A DNA stretch of 64,000 bases from Aquiflexum gelatinilyticum (GCF_024741135.1 NZ_JANSUY010000014.1:144586-208585); one strand, 5' to 3'; numbered from the stretch's first letter, positions 15,895 to 25,615 are shown. Notes: generated from the letters alone by a model not told the origin. A program made the numbers and translations.

Positions 15895-17193
15895 ATGGGT
15901 AGCAAATCTACAAATATTATGATTGAAACAATAAACTCAAGCAGCCAAGCTATTGCCTTGGAAGATAAATATGGAGCCCACAATTACCATCCCTTGCCGG
16001 TGGTCTTGTCTAGAGGAGAGGGTGTTTACCTTTGGGATGTAGAAGGTAAAAAGTACTATGACTTCCTGTCAGCATATTCTGCAGTGAATCAGGGGCATTG
16101 TCATCCAAGGATCAAAGACGCATTGATCGAGCAGGCAGGTACTTTGACTTTGACTTCAAGGGCATTTTATAATGATGTCTTGGGGCCATTTGAAAAATAC
16201 ATTACTGAATACTTTGGCTTTGACAAAGTTCTTCCGATGAATACCGGTGCGGAAGGCGTGGAAACAGCCTTGAAAATTGCCAGAAAATGGGGATATGAAA
16301 GAAAAGGCGTGGACGAAAACCAGGCAGTTATTGTCGTTGCCGAAAATAATTTCCATGGGAGAACTTCTACCATCATCTCATTTTCTTCAGATGGCAATGC
16401 CAGAAAAAACTTTGGACCATATACTCCGGGTTTTGTAAAAATCCCTTACAATGATATTGCTGCACTTGAAGTAGTCTTACAAGATAAAAATGTTGTTGCT
16501 TTTTTGGTTGAACCGATTCAGGGTGAAGCGGGAGTTTATACTCCGGCAGAAGACTTTATCAGAAATGCATCTGAGGCCTGCAAAGCTAAAAATGTCCTTT
16601 TAATTGCAGATGAAATTCAGACAGGAATCGCAAGGACAGGTTCGCTTTTGGCGGTTTGTGGCAACTGTACCTGCGAAGGGCATTGCGAAAAGCAAGACAC
16701 CTATACAAAACCTGACATGTTGATCTTGGGAAAAGCCATCTCCGGTGGATTTTATCCTGTATCAGCTGTACTGGCTGACAATCATATCATGGATGTCATC
16801 AAGCCAGGTCAACATGGATCTACTTTTGGGGGAAATCCTTTGGGAGCGAAAGTCGCCATAGCAGCGCTTGAAGTGGTTAGAGATGAGAAATTAGCCCAAA
16901 ATGCACGAAAACTCGGAAAAATCTTTCGAGAAAGAATGCAGATTTTGGTAGAAAAATACAAAATACTCAAACTCGTAAGAGGCAAAGGCTTACTCAATGC
17001 TGTGGTGGTAAACGACTCACCTGACAGCAGCACCGCTTGGGATATGTGCGTCTCTTTGAAAGACAACGGTCTCCTCGCCAAACCCACCCACGGCAACATC
17101 ATCCGCTTTGCGCCGCCTTTGGTCATGACTGAAGAGCAGCTGCACGACTGCTGCGATATCATCGAGAAAGTGGTCAAAGAGTTTGAAAAATAG
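15895..17193 (+). CDS. rocD: Ornithine--oxo-acid aminotransferase
   Basis: 432 aa from the ATG at 15895; the ATG at 15919 ([10 protein letters not shown]) is also plausible and gives a start nearer the family's. This PLP enzyme converts ornithine and 2-oxoglutarate to glutamate semialdehyde and glutamate, feeding pruA. The PLP lysine lies in [10 protein letters not shown], the cofactor Asp in [13 protein letters not shown], and [20 protein letters not shown] binds phosphate. Oddity: between ARTGSLLA and KPDMLILGK there is an inserted cysteine cluster, C-x2-C-x-C-x3-C with a His (bases 16657-16686), absent from the classical enzymes. Confidence 0.93.
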   Translation: MGSKSTNIMIETINSSSQAIALEDKYGAHNYHPLPVVLSRGEGVYLWDVEGKKYYDFLSAYSAVNQGHCHPRIKDALIEQAGTLTLTSRAFYNDVLGPFEKYITEYFGFDKVLPMNTGAEGVETALKIARKWGYERKGVDENQAVIVVAENNFHGRTSTIISFSSDGNARKNFGPYTPGFVKIPYNDIAALEVVLQDKNVVAFLVEPIQGEAGVYTPAEDFIRNASEACKAKNVLLIADEIQTGIARTGSLLAVCGNCTCEGHCEKQDTYTKPDMLILGKAISGGFYPVSAVLADNHIMDVIKPGQHGSTFGGNPLGAKVAIAALEVVRDEKLAQNARKLGKIFRERMQILVEKYKILKLVRGKGLLNAVVVNDSPDSSTAWDMCVSLKDNGLLAKPTHGNIIRFAPPLVMTEEQLHDCCDIIEKVVKEFEK

Positions 17194-17227
17194 ACATTTT
17201 AGCAGATTTAGATTAATTGAAATAGAA

Positions 17228-17263
17228 ACCCTCCGGGAGAAATAGCGGTCCCGGAGGGTTTTT
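17228..17263 (+). terminator. Terminator of rocD
   Basis: ACCCTCCGGGA pairs perfectly with TCCCGGAGGGT around a 10-base loop and is followed by TTTT. Confidence 0.9.
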
Positions 17264-17276
17264 AATGTCCTTTTGT

Positions 17277-17284
17277 TAGCTTTG
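17277..17284 (+). promoter_or_regulatory. Candidate -7 box of the HAD gene at 17311
   Basis: TAGCTTTG matches TAnnTTTG and lies 26 bases before the ATG, immediately after the rocD terminator. Confidence 0.45.
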
Positions 17285-17310
17285 CCAATACAATAAAAAC
17301 CTATTAATCC

Positions 17311-17964
17311 ATGAAAAAAGCAGTTATTTTTGATATGGATGGCGTTATCTGCCATACCAATCCATTCCATTCGATGGCTTTCAAGAAGTTTTTTGCCAAA
17401 AGAGACATGTACCCCACAGAGGAAGAATTTGAACTGCATATGTACGGCAAAAGTAACTCCTATATAATGAGTCACTTTTTCGGAAGAAAAATTGTCGGCG
17501 AGGAACTGTTGGAATTGGAGAATGAGAAAGAAGGCCTCTTTAGGGAAATATACAGGGACAAAATTGATCCTATTGCAGGTTTTCAGGATTTTTTCCACCA
17601 ACTCAAAGTCAATGATTTTTTGACGGGGGTAGCCACTTCCGCTCCATTTGCCAACCTTCAATTGATTGCCGGCACTTTGTCTCTGATGGACAGGATGGAG
17701 TCCATTTTGGCAAGCGAAGACGTAACCAAACACAAACCCGATCCGGAGGTTTACCTCAAGTCAGCATTTAACCTGCAGGTCGAACCTGATTTATGTGTTG
17801 TTTTTGAAGATTCATTTTCTGGCGTCACCGCTGCCAAAAATGCAGGGATGAAAGTGGTTGGTGTTTTGTCCTCCCATTCCAAGTCGGAGTTACCGGTGTG
17901 TGACCTTTATATCGAAGATTTTAGGGAGATGGATGCCAATAAAGTTCTGGCTTTGACCGGATAA
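17311..17964 (+). CDS. HAD-superfamily hydrolase, beta-phosphoglucomutase-like
   Basis: 217 aa. Motif I is FDMDGVICHTNPFH (nucleophile and acid Asp), motif II ATSAPF, Lys in KHKPDPEVYL, and motif IV FEDSFSGVTAAKNAGM, the exact pattern of the beta-phosphoglucomutase/DOG phosphatase subfamily IA. The helical cap lies between residues about 17 and 85. It may be a sugar-phosphate phosphatase or mutase; the substrate cannot be read from the sequence. It stands alone between rocD and hemB. Confidence 0.85.
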   Translation: MKKAVIFDMDGVICHTNPFHSMAFKKFFAKRDMYPTEEEFELHMYGKSNSYIMSHFFGRKIVGEELLELENEKEGLFREIYRDKIDPIAGFQDFFHQLKVNDFLTGVATSAPFANLQLIAGTLSLMDRMESILASEDVTKHKPDPEVYLKSAFNLQVEPDLCVVFEDSFSGVTAAKNAGMKVVGVLSSHSKSELPVCDLYIEDFREMDANKVLALTG

Positions 17965-18020
17965 TCAGGTTGGTTTTTATTTCTATACATTTATATTAGA
18001 ATTGCCAAAATTAGAATACT

Positions 18021-18989
18021 ATGCTAATAAGACCAAGAAGAAACAGAAAATCCCAAAGTGTCCGCAATATGGTGGAAGAAACAAGGCTTTCTGTCAAAGA
18101 CTTTATCTTCCCGATGTTTCTAATAGATGGAATCAACCAAAAGATTGAAGTGGCTTCAATGCCAGGGATATACAGGTATTCTTTGGACTTGATGCTAGGA
18201 GAAATCGAAGCGTGTATGAAACTTGGGATCATGGCATTTGATATTTTTCCTGCTTATCCCGATGATAAAAAGGATAAGTATGCTACTGAGAGTTTTAATC
18301 CCGAGACGTTTTACTTAAAAGCAATTCATAAAATCAAGAGTACATTTCCGGAAGCTGTGGTCATGACGGACGTGGCAATGGATCCATATAGTTCGGATGG
18401 TCATGATGGACTTGTCGAAAATGGCAAGATATTAAATGATGAAACTCTGGAAATATTGGGTAAAATGTCTTTGGCACAGGCGCAGGCTGGAGCGGATATT
18501 CTGGGGCCGTCTGACATGATGGATGGGAGAGTAGGATATATCAGGTCTGTATTGGATCAAAATGGATTTACAGAAGTGTCGATTATGTCTTACACTGCTA
18601 AATATGCCTCTGCTTTTTACGGCCCTTTCCGGGATGCTTTGGATTCTGCACCCAAAATGGGAGACAAAAAAACCTACCAGATGGACCCTGCCAATTACAG
18701 AGAAGCATTGATCGAAGCTGAATTAGACACAAATGAAGGTGCGGATTTTTTAATGGTTAAACCTGCATTGGCTTATCTGGATATCATAAGGCTATTGAAA
18801 GACAATTCCAACCTTCCAATTGCTGCCTACAATGTCAGCGGGGAATATGCGATGGTAAAAGCAGCATCTCAAAAAGGTTGGCTTGATGGGGAAAGGGCAA
18901 TGTTGGAGTCACTCTTAAGTATAAAAAGAGCCGGGGCCAATTTGATATTGAGTTATTTCGCCAAGGAGTATGCGACTTTAGTCAAATAA
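18021..18989 (+). CDS. hemB: Delta-aminolevulinic acid dehydratase (porphobilinogen synthase), non-zinc type
   Basis: 322 aa. It condenses two 5-aminolevulinate molecules to porphobilinogen in heme synthesis. The Schiff-base lysine lies in FLMVKPALAYLD and the second in YTAKYASAFYGPFRDA. At the metal site the sequence is MTDVAMDPYSSDGHDG: the three zinc-binding cysteines of the E. coli/mammalian enzyme are replaced (Ala, Asp, Asp), so this belongs to the magnesium-type enzymes. A terminator follows at 19050-19080. Full length and no anomalies. Confidence 0.95.
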   Translation: MLIRPRRNRKSQSVRNMVEETRLSVKDFIFPMFLIDGINQKIEVASMPGIYRYSLDLMLGEIEACMKLGIMAFDIFPAYPDDKKDKYATESFNPETFYLKAIHKIKSTFPEAVVMTDVAMDPYSSDGHDGLVENGKILNDETLEILGKMSLAQAQAGADILGPSDMMDGRVGYIRSVLDQNGFTEVSIMSYTAKYASAFYGPFRDALDSAPKMGDKKTYQMDPANYREALIEAELDTNEGADFLMVKPALAYLDIIRLLKDNSNLPIAAYNVSGEYAMVKAASQKGWLDGERAMLESLLSIKRAGANLILSYFAKEYATLVK

Positions 18990-19717
18990 AATAACACCTT
19001 CCAAAAAGAGTTATAAATACACTTTTTTCAGACAGGAAGGTTAAAATCAGAACCCCTTAGATGAAATTCTAAGGTTTTTTTCTTTTTTGCCGCTTTTTAT
19101 TCCAAAATTTTAAATTTTCAGATTGAAATGGTTTCAATTTCAGCTAAACATTGAATTTTGATAATATTATTAATCAATTGATTTAAATAAAATCCAAATT
19201 TCTTTTAAAGTGTATATTATTCATAAAAACAGGTTTAAAAATATACCTGCTAGATCTAAAAAAATATAAAAAATTGATTTTATGGTAAAAAAAACAACCA
19301 AAAGATAAAAAAAATAAAATTTTTTTAAATTTTTTTTTGTAATAAATCCATACCACCAAGTCTGTTAAAGTTCAAATCTTATAATTTTACTTATTTTCAG
19401 ATTATTATTCTATAAAAATAATTAATAAAGAATATTATTTTTATTTAATGATTTTCGGTATCGATTGCGGAAAACATTTTTTTATTAACAGAATAATATT
19501 CTGCATTTTATGGTAACAAAAAAATAAGATAATAATTGAATAATTTAATGTATTATAAATAAAATAATATAAAATAATCAACTATATCATCGAATAATTA
19601 ACGTTTTGATAACAGGAACTTTTATTTTTTGTAAAAAATGTAATTAGATTTAACCCATTCAAAGTAATCAAACCTATTTAAAATTTTATCAATTCAGTTC
19701 TTGTAAAATTAAAACCT
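18990..19717. other. Very AT-rich leader before the ammonium transporter
   Basis: 728 bp without a credible ORF. After the hemB terminator, about 19085-19700 consists of runs of A and T with very little G or C, including ATTTTTTTAAATTTTTTTTT-type tracts near 19318-19340 and many AATAATAT words. No riboswitch or tRNA is recognised. It could hold a nitrogen-responsive promoter and curved DNA. Confidence 0.65.
19050..19080 (+). terminator. Terminator of hemB
   Basis: ACCCCTTAGA and TTCTAAGGTTT form an imperfect stem with a short loop, followed by a T-run interrupted once (TTTTTTTCTTTTTT). Confidence 0.7.
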
Positions 19718-21022
19718 ATGAAGTTGATGAACTCAATGATCGCTCAAGTAAGCGAGGTGCCGGCCGTGACAGATGTCTCGGCAGAACTAGCACAAAATCT
19801 CCTAACCACCAATAATGTATGGATGATGCTCTGTACAGCTTTGGTATTTATTATGCATTTGGGATTTGCGGGAGTTGAAACCGGTTTTGGCCAAGCCAAA
19901 AACACGGTCAATATCCTGTTCAAAAACACCATCACTCCTCTTTTGGGATTACTCACCTACGCTTTGGTGGGATTTTTCCTGATGTATCCTGGATTTGAGA
20001 CTCCGGGATGGTTTGCATTTGATGCTGATGGATGGAGTATGTTTTGGTTCAGCTCAGCTGATGCAGACAGTACTGTAGGTTATGCCAATGGGGGCTACAC
20101 GTATTGGACAGATTTTTTGTTTCAGGCGATGTTTGCAGCAACTGCAGCTACAATTGTTTCTGGAGCTATTGCTGAAAGGGTTAAAATTTCAGCTTATTTG
20201 GTATTCACGTTGATTTTTGTTGGTTTAGTATATCCTCTTATCGGTAGTTGGAAATGGGGCGGCGGGGCCTTGAATGAAATGGGATTCTATGATTTTGCAG
20301 GTTCTACTTTGGTCCACTCAGTTGGAGGATGGGGAGCTTTAGCAGGAGTTATTTTGGTCGGTCCAAGGATCGGTAAATATATAGATGGCAAAGCCATTTC
20401 AAAGCCAGGCGCTAGTATTCCATTAGCGGTTATCGGAACATTCTTACTTTGGTTTGGATGGTTTGGATTCAACGGTGGTTCAGTACTTTCTGCCGATCCT
20501 GCATTGGTTTCTTCTGTTCTTGTTATCACTTGCTTAGGTGCTACCGCCGGAGGACTTGGTGGTTTTTTCGCTGCTTATTTCGCATTCAAAAGACTTGATT
20601 TGGGAATGCTCCTTAATGGTATCCTTGCAGGACTTGTAGGAATCACCGCAGGTGCTGATGTGTTTACTCCTGCATCTGCCTTACTTATCGGATTCATTGC
20701 CGGGATTTTGGTAGTTCTTTCAGCTGTCTTTCTTGATAAAATGAAATTGGATGATGTCGTAGGTGCGGTATCAGTCCACCTTACTTGCGGAATTTGGGGT
20801 ACTTTGGCAGTTGGAATTTTTTCCACCAATCCTGACCATTCATTTGTAACCCAATTGATCGGTGTTGCAGCCTGCGGGGCAATGGCATTTATCTCGGCAT
20901 TTGCAATATTTTACATCCTAAAAGTTACTGTGGGAATCAGAGTTTCTGAGGAACATGAAAAATCCGGTTTGGATTCACATGAACACGGAATCAGAGGATA
21001 TACTATCATTTTTGACGAATAG
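19718..21022 (+). CDS. amt: Ammonium transporter, Amt family
   Basis: 434 aa inner-membrane ammonium channel with about 11 hydrophobic helices. The twin pore histidines are present: STLVHSVGGWGAL and VSVHLTCGIWGTL. Also visible are the family signatures TDFLFQAMFAATAATIVSGA and FGWFGFNGGS. The N-terminal ~30 residues before the first helix may be an extra signal or a periplasmic segment. No GlnK/PII gene follows, unlike many amt loci; instead a beta-barrel porin gene follows after 127 bases with a long hairpin in between. A 700-base AT-rich leader precedes it. Confidence 0.93.
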   Translation: MKLMNSMIAQVSEVPAVTDVSAELAQNLLTTNNVWMMLCTALVFIMHLGFAGVETGFGQAKNTVNILFKNTITPLLGLLTYALVGFFLMYPGFETPGWFAFDADGWSMFWFSSADADSTVGYANGGYTYWTDFLFQAMFAATAATIVSGAIAERVKISAYLVFTLIFVGLVYPLIGSWKWGGGALNEMGFYDFAGSTLVHSVGGWGALAGVILVGPRIGKYIDGKAISKPGASIPLAVIGTFLLWFGWFGFNGGSVLSADPALVSSVLVITCLGATAGGLGGFFAAYFAFKRLDLGMLLNGILAGLVGITAGADVFTPASALLIGFIAGILVVLSAVFLDKMKLDDVVGAVSVHLTCGIWGTLAVGIFSTNPDHSFVTQLIGVAACGAMAFISAFAIFYILKVTVGIRVSEEHEKSGLDSHEHGIRGYTIIFDE

Positions 21023-21055
21023 GTCAGAAAACCAAACAATCAATTATATAAAGCA

Positions 21056-21110
21056 AGAACCCTGCCCAAGGAAAAAAACGCGACTCTCTTTCTGATTGGG
21101 TCAGGGTTCT
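21056..21110 (+). terminator. Long intercistronic hairpin between amt and porin
   Basis: AGAACCCTG (21056-21064) pairs perfectly with CAGGGTTCT (21102-21110), with additional CCA/TGG pairing inside and a loop of about 30 bases. No T-run follows, so it may be an mRNA-stability or processing structure and not a true terminator. Confidence 0.45.
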
Positions 21111-21149
21111 CTTCAGCTAAATCATGTTTAACCGATAATCAAAACTAAA

Positions 21150-22322
21150 ATGAAAAATATTCATGCACTAATAATATTTCTATTATTGTTAATTTCTGCA
21201 CCAATAATTGCCCAAGAAGAAGAGGAAGAAGAAGGTAAATTGTCTTTCTCAGGATCTGCAGACGTATATTTTCGCAAAAATTTTAATGGACCAACAAAAG
21301 GTGAATTTGCCCAATCACCTAATACATCTTTTGGTAACCTTCCGGGTTTCTCGCTTGGCATGCTCAATTTGATCACGAAATATGAAGGCAAAAAAGTCGG
21401 TGTTGTAGCTGACCTGGTTTTTGGACCAAGAGGTGAGGATGCAGTTTTCAGATCTCCGATGAATACAGGAGGATTTGGAGGTAGCTCTCAGATAGTAAAT
21501 CAATTGTACGTGTATTGGACAGTCACTGATGCGGTTACCCTGACTTTCGGTAATTTTAATACCTACCTGGGTTATGAAGTGATATCCCCTACAGCCAACT
21601 TCAATTATTCGACTTCTTACATGTTTTCTTATGGACCTTTTTCTCATACAGGTATCAAGGCGAATATTGACTTATCAGAGAAAATATCCTTCATGGCATC
21701 CATCATGAATCCCACTGACATGACCGAATTCAATGATTTGGAGAGTTATACATTTGGAGCACAATTAGGCTATGCAGGAGAAATGGGAAATACCTACCTG
21801 AATTTCCTATATGGAGACCAAGATGGTACTTTTGATTTGGACTTTCCTCTAAATATTGGTCAGGTATCTGCAGGAAAGACATTTCAGGTAGATTTGACTT
21901 CAGGTCTGAATTTGACAGAGAAATTTTATCTAGGAGTGAACGCTACTTACAATACAATAGCATCCGGAGAGATTGTTTCAGGCCCAGATGATGTTGAAGA
22001 TGTAGATGGCGATGCTTCAGGATTCTATGGGGTAGCTTTGTACCTTCAGTCACAGGTTTCAGATAAATTCAGACTTGGGGCAAGAGGTGAATATTTCTCA
22101 GTATTCAATACGGGTATTGATGGCGCTGTTGGCTTGAACAGCGATGGCGATGGAAATGTTTTTGCCCTTACTTTGACCGGTAATGTCAAGGTTTCCAAAA
22201 ATTTTACTCTTATACCTGAATTGAGGGTGGATACTACCTCCGAGGACACATTCCTTAACAATTCTCTAGACCCTTCAAAAAATCTTTCATCATTCCTTTT
22301 GGCAGCAGTATTTTCTTTTTAA
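21150..22322 (+). CDS. Outer-membrane beta-barrel porin (OmpL/BBP2-like)
   Basis: 390 aa. A signal peptide (ALIIFLLLLISAPIIAQ) is followed by an acidic run EEEEEEEG and then amphipathic strands to the C-terminus, ending in SFLLAAVFSF, a typical barrel end. Phrases such as VVADLVFGPRGED, TFGNFNTYLGYEV and FSHTGIKANIDLSEK are characteristic of the putative Bacteroidota porin family (beta-barrel porin-2). Co-orientation and proximity to amt suggest it supplies a nitrogen compound across the outer membrane, possibly ammonium or amines; this is inference. A good terminator follows. Confidence 0.8.
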   Translation: MKNIHALIIFLLLLISAPIIAQEEEEEEGKLSFSGSADVYFRKNFNGPTKGEFAQSPNTSFGNLPGFSLGMLNLITKYEGKKVGVVADLVFGPRGEDAVFRSPMNTGGFGGSSQIVNQLYVYWTVTDAVTLTFGNFNTYLGYEVISPTANFNYSTSYMFSYGPFSHTGIKANIDLSEKISFMASIMNPTDMTEFNDLESYTFGAQLGYAGEMGNTYLNFLYGDQDGTFDLDFPLNIGQVSAGKTFQVDLTSGLNLTEKFYLGVNATYNTIASGEIVSGPDDVEDVDGDASGFYGVALYLQSQVSDKFRLGARGEYFSVFNTGIDGAVGLNSDGDGNVFALTLTGNVKVSKNFTLIPELRVDTTSEDTFLNNSLDPSKNLSSFLLAAVFSF

Positions 22323-22622
22323 TCGGGATAATTTTAAAATTTTTTTCCAAACCTGCATTCATTCAAAATGAAAGCAGGTTTTATTTTTTTTGGTATTTAT
22401 TCCAATCTCATCGGTAGTTTTGATAGTAATTTTTGAAAAAAAATGTTTTTTCGGGTTTATGTAGGGTTAAAAAACATCCATTTTTACTATTTTGATATAT
22501 TTATAAACAGTATAAAATTTTTATTTTTAACCTATAAAACATATAAAAGTCTGTTTTGGACAAACAATTTTTTAATTTCTCGTATATATTACTGAAAATT
22601 AGAAAACCCAAATCGCTTTAAT
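22323..22622. other. AT-rich spacer with terminator
   Basis: Holds the porin terminator (22349-22390) and then about 230 AT-rich bases preceding the small secreted protein gene. No other feature is evident. Confidence 0.6.
22349..22390 (+). terminator. Terminator of porin gene
   Basis: AACCTGCATTCATT and AATGAAAGCAGGTT pair with one mismatch, followed by TTATTTTTTTTGG. Confidence 0.85.
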
Positions 22623-22922
22623 ATGAAAAAGTTACCATTATTTATCCTTGCGTTTTTCTTCACAATATTTGTATCAAACGCTCAGGCATTTAAGGATCTT
22701 CAAGGACCGGCTGCCAAAAATTATAAACCTTGGAAGGATAATTCCAAAAAAACTACCGCCATGGTCAATGTGACACCAAACGAAAAACAAGGACCTGCAT
22801 TCAAGAATGCTAAGGCTTGGGAGCAAGATTCTCAAAAGGTTGAGTTGGTTTCAAGACCCGTCACTGAAGAAAGAGAATTTGGACCAAAAGCTAAAAACAG
22901 ACAACCTTGGAAGAATGATTGA
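22623..22922 (+). CDS. Secreted mini-protein of three GPxxKNxxxW repeats
   Basis: 99 aa. A signal peptide (LPLFILAFFFTIFVSNAQA) is followed by ~77 residues made almost entirely of three imperfect repeats: LQGPAAKNYKPWKDNSKK (about 27-44), KQGPAFKNAKAWEQDSQK (about 55-72) and EFGPKAKNRQPWKND at the very C-terminus. The shared core is GPxxKNxxxW. Between repeats lie short spacers (TTAMVNVTPNE, VELVSRPVTEE). I do not recognise the family. Conserved Gly-Pro, Asn and Trp suggest a small structural or ligand-binding unit exported to the periplasm or surface. It has its own terminator. Confidence 0.75.
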   Translation: MKKLPLFILAFFFTIFVSNAQAFKDLQGPAAKNYKPWKDNSKKTTAMVNVTPNEKQGPAFKNAKAWEQDSQKVELVSRPVTEEREFGPKAKNRQPWKND

Positions 22923-22943
22923 TTCATAATACAGTTTGAAAAT

Positions 22944-22976
22944 AAAAAAGGACGTATTTCGACGTCCTTTTTTATT
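22944..22976 (+). terminator. Terminator of the repeat mini-protein gene
   Basis: AAAAAAGGACGT pairs with ACGTCCTTTTTT around ATTTCG; T-run follows. It works in both directions on paper and faces the convergent GroES-like gene. Confidence 0.9.
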
Positions 22977-23019
22977 TTCCCATTTTTGAAGTTATTTGAA
23001 ATCTAAATATTTGAAATAC

Positions 23020-23394
23020 TTAAAGTTCTTCTTCTCTTTCAAGCATAAGTATTGAATGCTGAGGTACAATGAAATATTTATCGCCTTCATAAATGACTTC
23101 ATAGGCGCCATTCAATAAAAAAATGGCCAAGTCCCCTTCTTTTGCCTGAAGTGGGATATATCGGATTTTTTCTTCGATATCCATCCAAGGTTCCCTGTCT
23201 TCAGTAGGCATTGGGATCGGATATCCCGGTCCGGTCTTGATGATATAGCCTTGCTGTACCTTTTCTTTTTCCTGAACTCCCGGGGGAAGATATAGTCCGG
23301 AGGATGTCCTTTCGTCAGCTTTTTTGAGTTTGATCAAAACCCTATCGCCTACAATGATAAGTTTCTTGAGTTTATTATCTGGGGTGAGTTGCAT
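23020..23394 (-). CDS. GroES-like co-chaperonin paralogue
   Basis: 124 aa from the ATG at 23394 (MQLTPDNKLKKLIIVGDRVL); the frame upstream to 23433 is not family-like. IIVGDRVLIKLKKADERTSSGLYLPPGVQEKEKVQQG is the Cpn10 fold with its mobile loop region, and GAYEVIYEGDKYFIVPQHSILM is the closing strand pair. It is longer than GroES (about 95 aa) because of an insertion around residues 60-85 (PGYPIPMPTEDREPWMDIEEK). It is downstream of and co-oriented with dnaK, not next to groEL, so it is probably a second, specialised Cpn10. Confidence 0.85.
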   Translation of the reverse strand: MQLTPDNKLKKLIIVGDRVLIKLKKADERTSSGLYLPPGVQEKEKVQQGYIIKTGPGYPIPMPTEDREPWMDIEEKIRYIPLQAKEGDLAIFLLNGAYEVIYEGDKYFIVPQHSILMLEREEEL

Positions 23395-23518
23395 GTAGTA
23401 GGAATGAAATAAACATTGTATTATAAAAGACAATCAAGCAAACAAGAATGTATAATCAAAAAACAACGGCATCCATACTTTCATACAGATGCCGTCCCAT
23501 TTCTGAGTTATTTAAGGA

Positions 23519-25447
23519 TTACTTTTTGTCCTCAGAGACTTCTTCGTAATCTACATCTGAAACACTATCGCCGGCATTTGATGCACCTTCTCCTGCATTG
23601 GCATCAGGCCCAGGCTGTGCACCTGCACCTTGGGTGGCATTAGTGGCATTATATATTTCCTGTGAAGCTGCTTCCCAAGCTTTATTCAATGCTTCAGACG
23701 CAGACTCGATACTTGCAAGGTCTTTTGAAGCATGAGCAGATTTCAATCCTTCCAAAGCTGCACTGATATTTGCTTTATTTCCATCAGAAAGCTTGTCACC
23801 ATATTCTTTCAGTTGCTTTTCTGTTTGGAAAATCTGACTGTCAGCTTGGTTCAATTTTTCGATTTTTTCTTTTTCAGCTTTATCAGTTGCGGCGTTGGCT
23901 TCAGCTTCGCGCTTCATTCTTTCGATATCATCCTGAGATAAACCGGAAGAAGCCTCGATTTTTATTTTTTGCTCTTTACCAGTTCCTTTGTCTTTTGCAG
24001 AGACGTTGAGTATACCGTTGGCATCTATATCGAATGTAACTTCGATCTGGGGAATACCTCTTGGTGCAGGTGGAATATCGCTCAGTTGGAACCTTCCGAT
24101 AGACCTGTTATCTTTGGCTAAAGCTCTTTCACCTTGAAGCACGTGGATATCAACAGCAGGTTGGTTGTCTGCAGCGGTTGAGAAAACTTCAGATTTTTTA
24201 GTAGGAATTGTGGTATTGGATTCGATCAGTTTGGTAAATACACCGCCCATAGTCTCGATTCCCAATGAAAGTGGTGTCACATCAAGCAACAATACATCTT
24301 TCACTTCACCTGTCAATACACCGCCTTGGATGGCAGCACCTATGGCTACTACTTCATCAGGATTCACTCCTTTAGAAGGTTTCTTGCCAAAGAACTTCTC
24401 TACTTCTTCCTGGATTTTTGGAATTCTTGTAGAACCACCTACCAAGATCACCTCATCAATATCTGATGGATTAAGTCCTGCATCGGCTAAAGCTTTTTTG
24501 CAGGGATCCATTGACCTTTTTACCAAATCAGCAGTAAGCTGCTCAAACTTTGCCCTACTCAAGGTTCTTACCAAGTGCTTTGGACCTGTTTGGGTTGCAG
24601 TGATATAAGGAAGATTGATTTCAGTAGAAGCCGAACTTGAAAGTTCGATCTTGGCTTTTTCAGCAGCTTCTTTCAATCTCTGAAGTGCCATTGGATCTTT
24701 TCTCAAATCGATTTGCTCTTCTGACTGAAATTCTTCAGCAAGCCAGTTGATGATCTTTTGGTCGAAGTCATCACCACCTAGGTGAACGTCACCGTTGGTT
24801 GATTTTACTTCAAATACACCATCACCCAATTCAAGAACCGAAATATCGAATGTACCGCCACCAAGGTCATACACTGCGATTTTCATATCCTGATTTTTCT
24901 TGTCCATACCGTATGCCAAAGCAGCAGCGGTGGGCTCATTGATGATCCTTTTTACCTCAAGGCCTGCAATCTGCCCTGCTTCTTTGGTAGCTTGACGCTC
25001 AGCATCGTTGAAATAGGCCGGCACTGTAATGACAGCTTCTGTGACAGTTTGTCCCAAGAAATCCTCAGCAGTACTCTTCATTTTCTGAAGGATCATGGCA
25101 GATAATTCTTGCGGAGTATAAGATCTGTCTCCGATTTTGACTACGACAGTATCATTTGTCCCTTTTTCTACTTTATAAGAAGCATGCTTTTTCTCTTCAG
25201 AAATTTCAGAGAATTTTTTACCCATAAACCTCTTTACTGAGGAAATGGTGTTTGAGGGGTTAGTAATGGCCTGACGTTTTGCAGGGTCACCTACTTTCCT
25301 TTCTCCGTTTCCATTGTCGAGGAAAGCCACGATGGATGGCGTGGTTCTTCTTCCTTCGCTGTTTTGGATGACCACTGGTTCGTTACCTTCCATTACCGCT
25401 ACGCAGGAGTTGGTGGTACCTAAGTCTATACCTATGATTTTTCCCAT
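23519..25447 (-). CDS. dnaK: Chaperone protein DnaK (Hsp70)
   Basis: 642 aa, full length. ATPase domain residues 1 to about 385 ([55 protein letters not shown]), substrate-binding domain about 390-510 ([18 protein letters not shown]), helical lid and a disordered Gly/Ala/Asp-rich tail ending YEEVSEDKK. It folds new and stressed proteins together with DnaJ and GrpE, which are not in the window. A GroES-like gene lies downstream. No CIRCE element is visible in the upstream 168 bases. Confidence 0.98.
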   Translation of the reverse strand: MGKIIGIDLGTTNSCVAVMEGNEPVVIQNSEGRRTTPSIVAFLDNGNGERKVGDPAKRQAITNPSNTISSVKRFMGKKFSEISEEKKHASYKVEKGTNDTVVVKIGDRSYTPQELSAMILQKMKSTAEDFLGQTVTEAVITVPAYFNDAERQATKEAGQIAGLEVKRIINEPTAAALAYGMDKKNQDMKIAVYDLGGGTFDISVLELGDGVFEVKSTNGDVHLGGDDFDQKIINWLAEEFQSEEQIDLRKDPMALQRLKEAAEKAKIELSSSASTEINLPYITATQTGPKHLVRTLSRAKFEQLTADLVKRSMDPCKKALADAGLNPSDIDEVILVGGSTRIPKIQEEVEKFFGKKPSKGVNPDEVVAIGAAIQGGVLTGEVKDVLLLDVTPLSLGIETMGGVFTKLIESNTTIPTKKSEVFSTAADNQPAVDIHVLQGERALAKDNRSIGRFQLSDIPPAPRGIPQIEVTFDIDANGILNVSAKDKGTGKEQKIKIEASSGLSQDDIERMKREAEANAATDKAEKEKIEKLNQADSQIFQTEKQLKEYGDKLSDGNKANISAALEGLKSAHASKDLASIESASEALNKAWEAASQEIYNATNATQGAGAQPGPDANAGEGASNAGDSVSDVDYEEVSEDKK

Positions 25448-25615
25448 GATTTTATATTTTAATATTTATTGATTACAACTTTGATTTGAAAGCTATTAGA
25501 CAACTCATGTGCCAAGCATAAAAACAAAGTTTTCTGTGTCAGATTGACAGATAATATGACAGGAAATCCAATTTGAATGAAAAATGCCAATAGGTTTCAA
25601 TGTTGAATTGTCAGG

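Noticed and set aside
17017..17733. 238-codon open frame on the minus strand
   Set aside because: It crosses the rocD terminator and two well-supported plus-strand genes.
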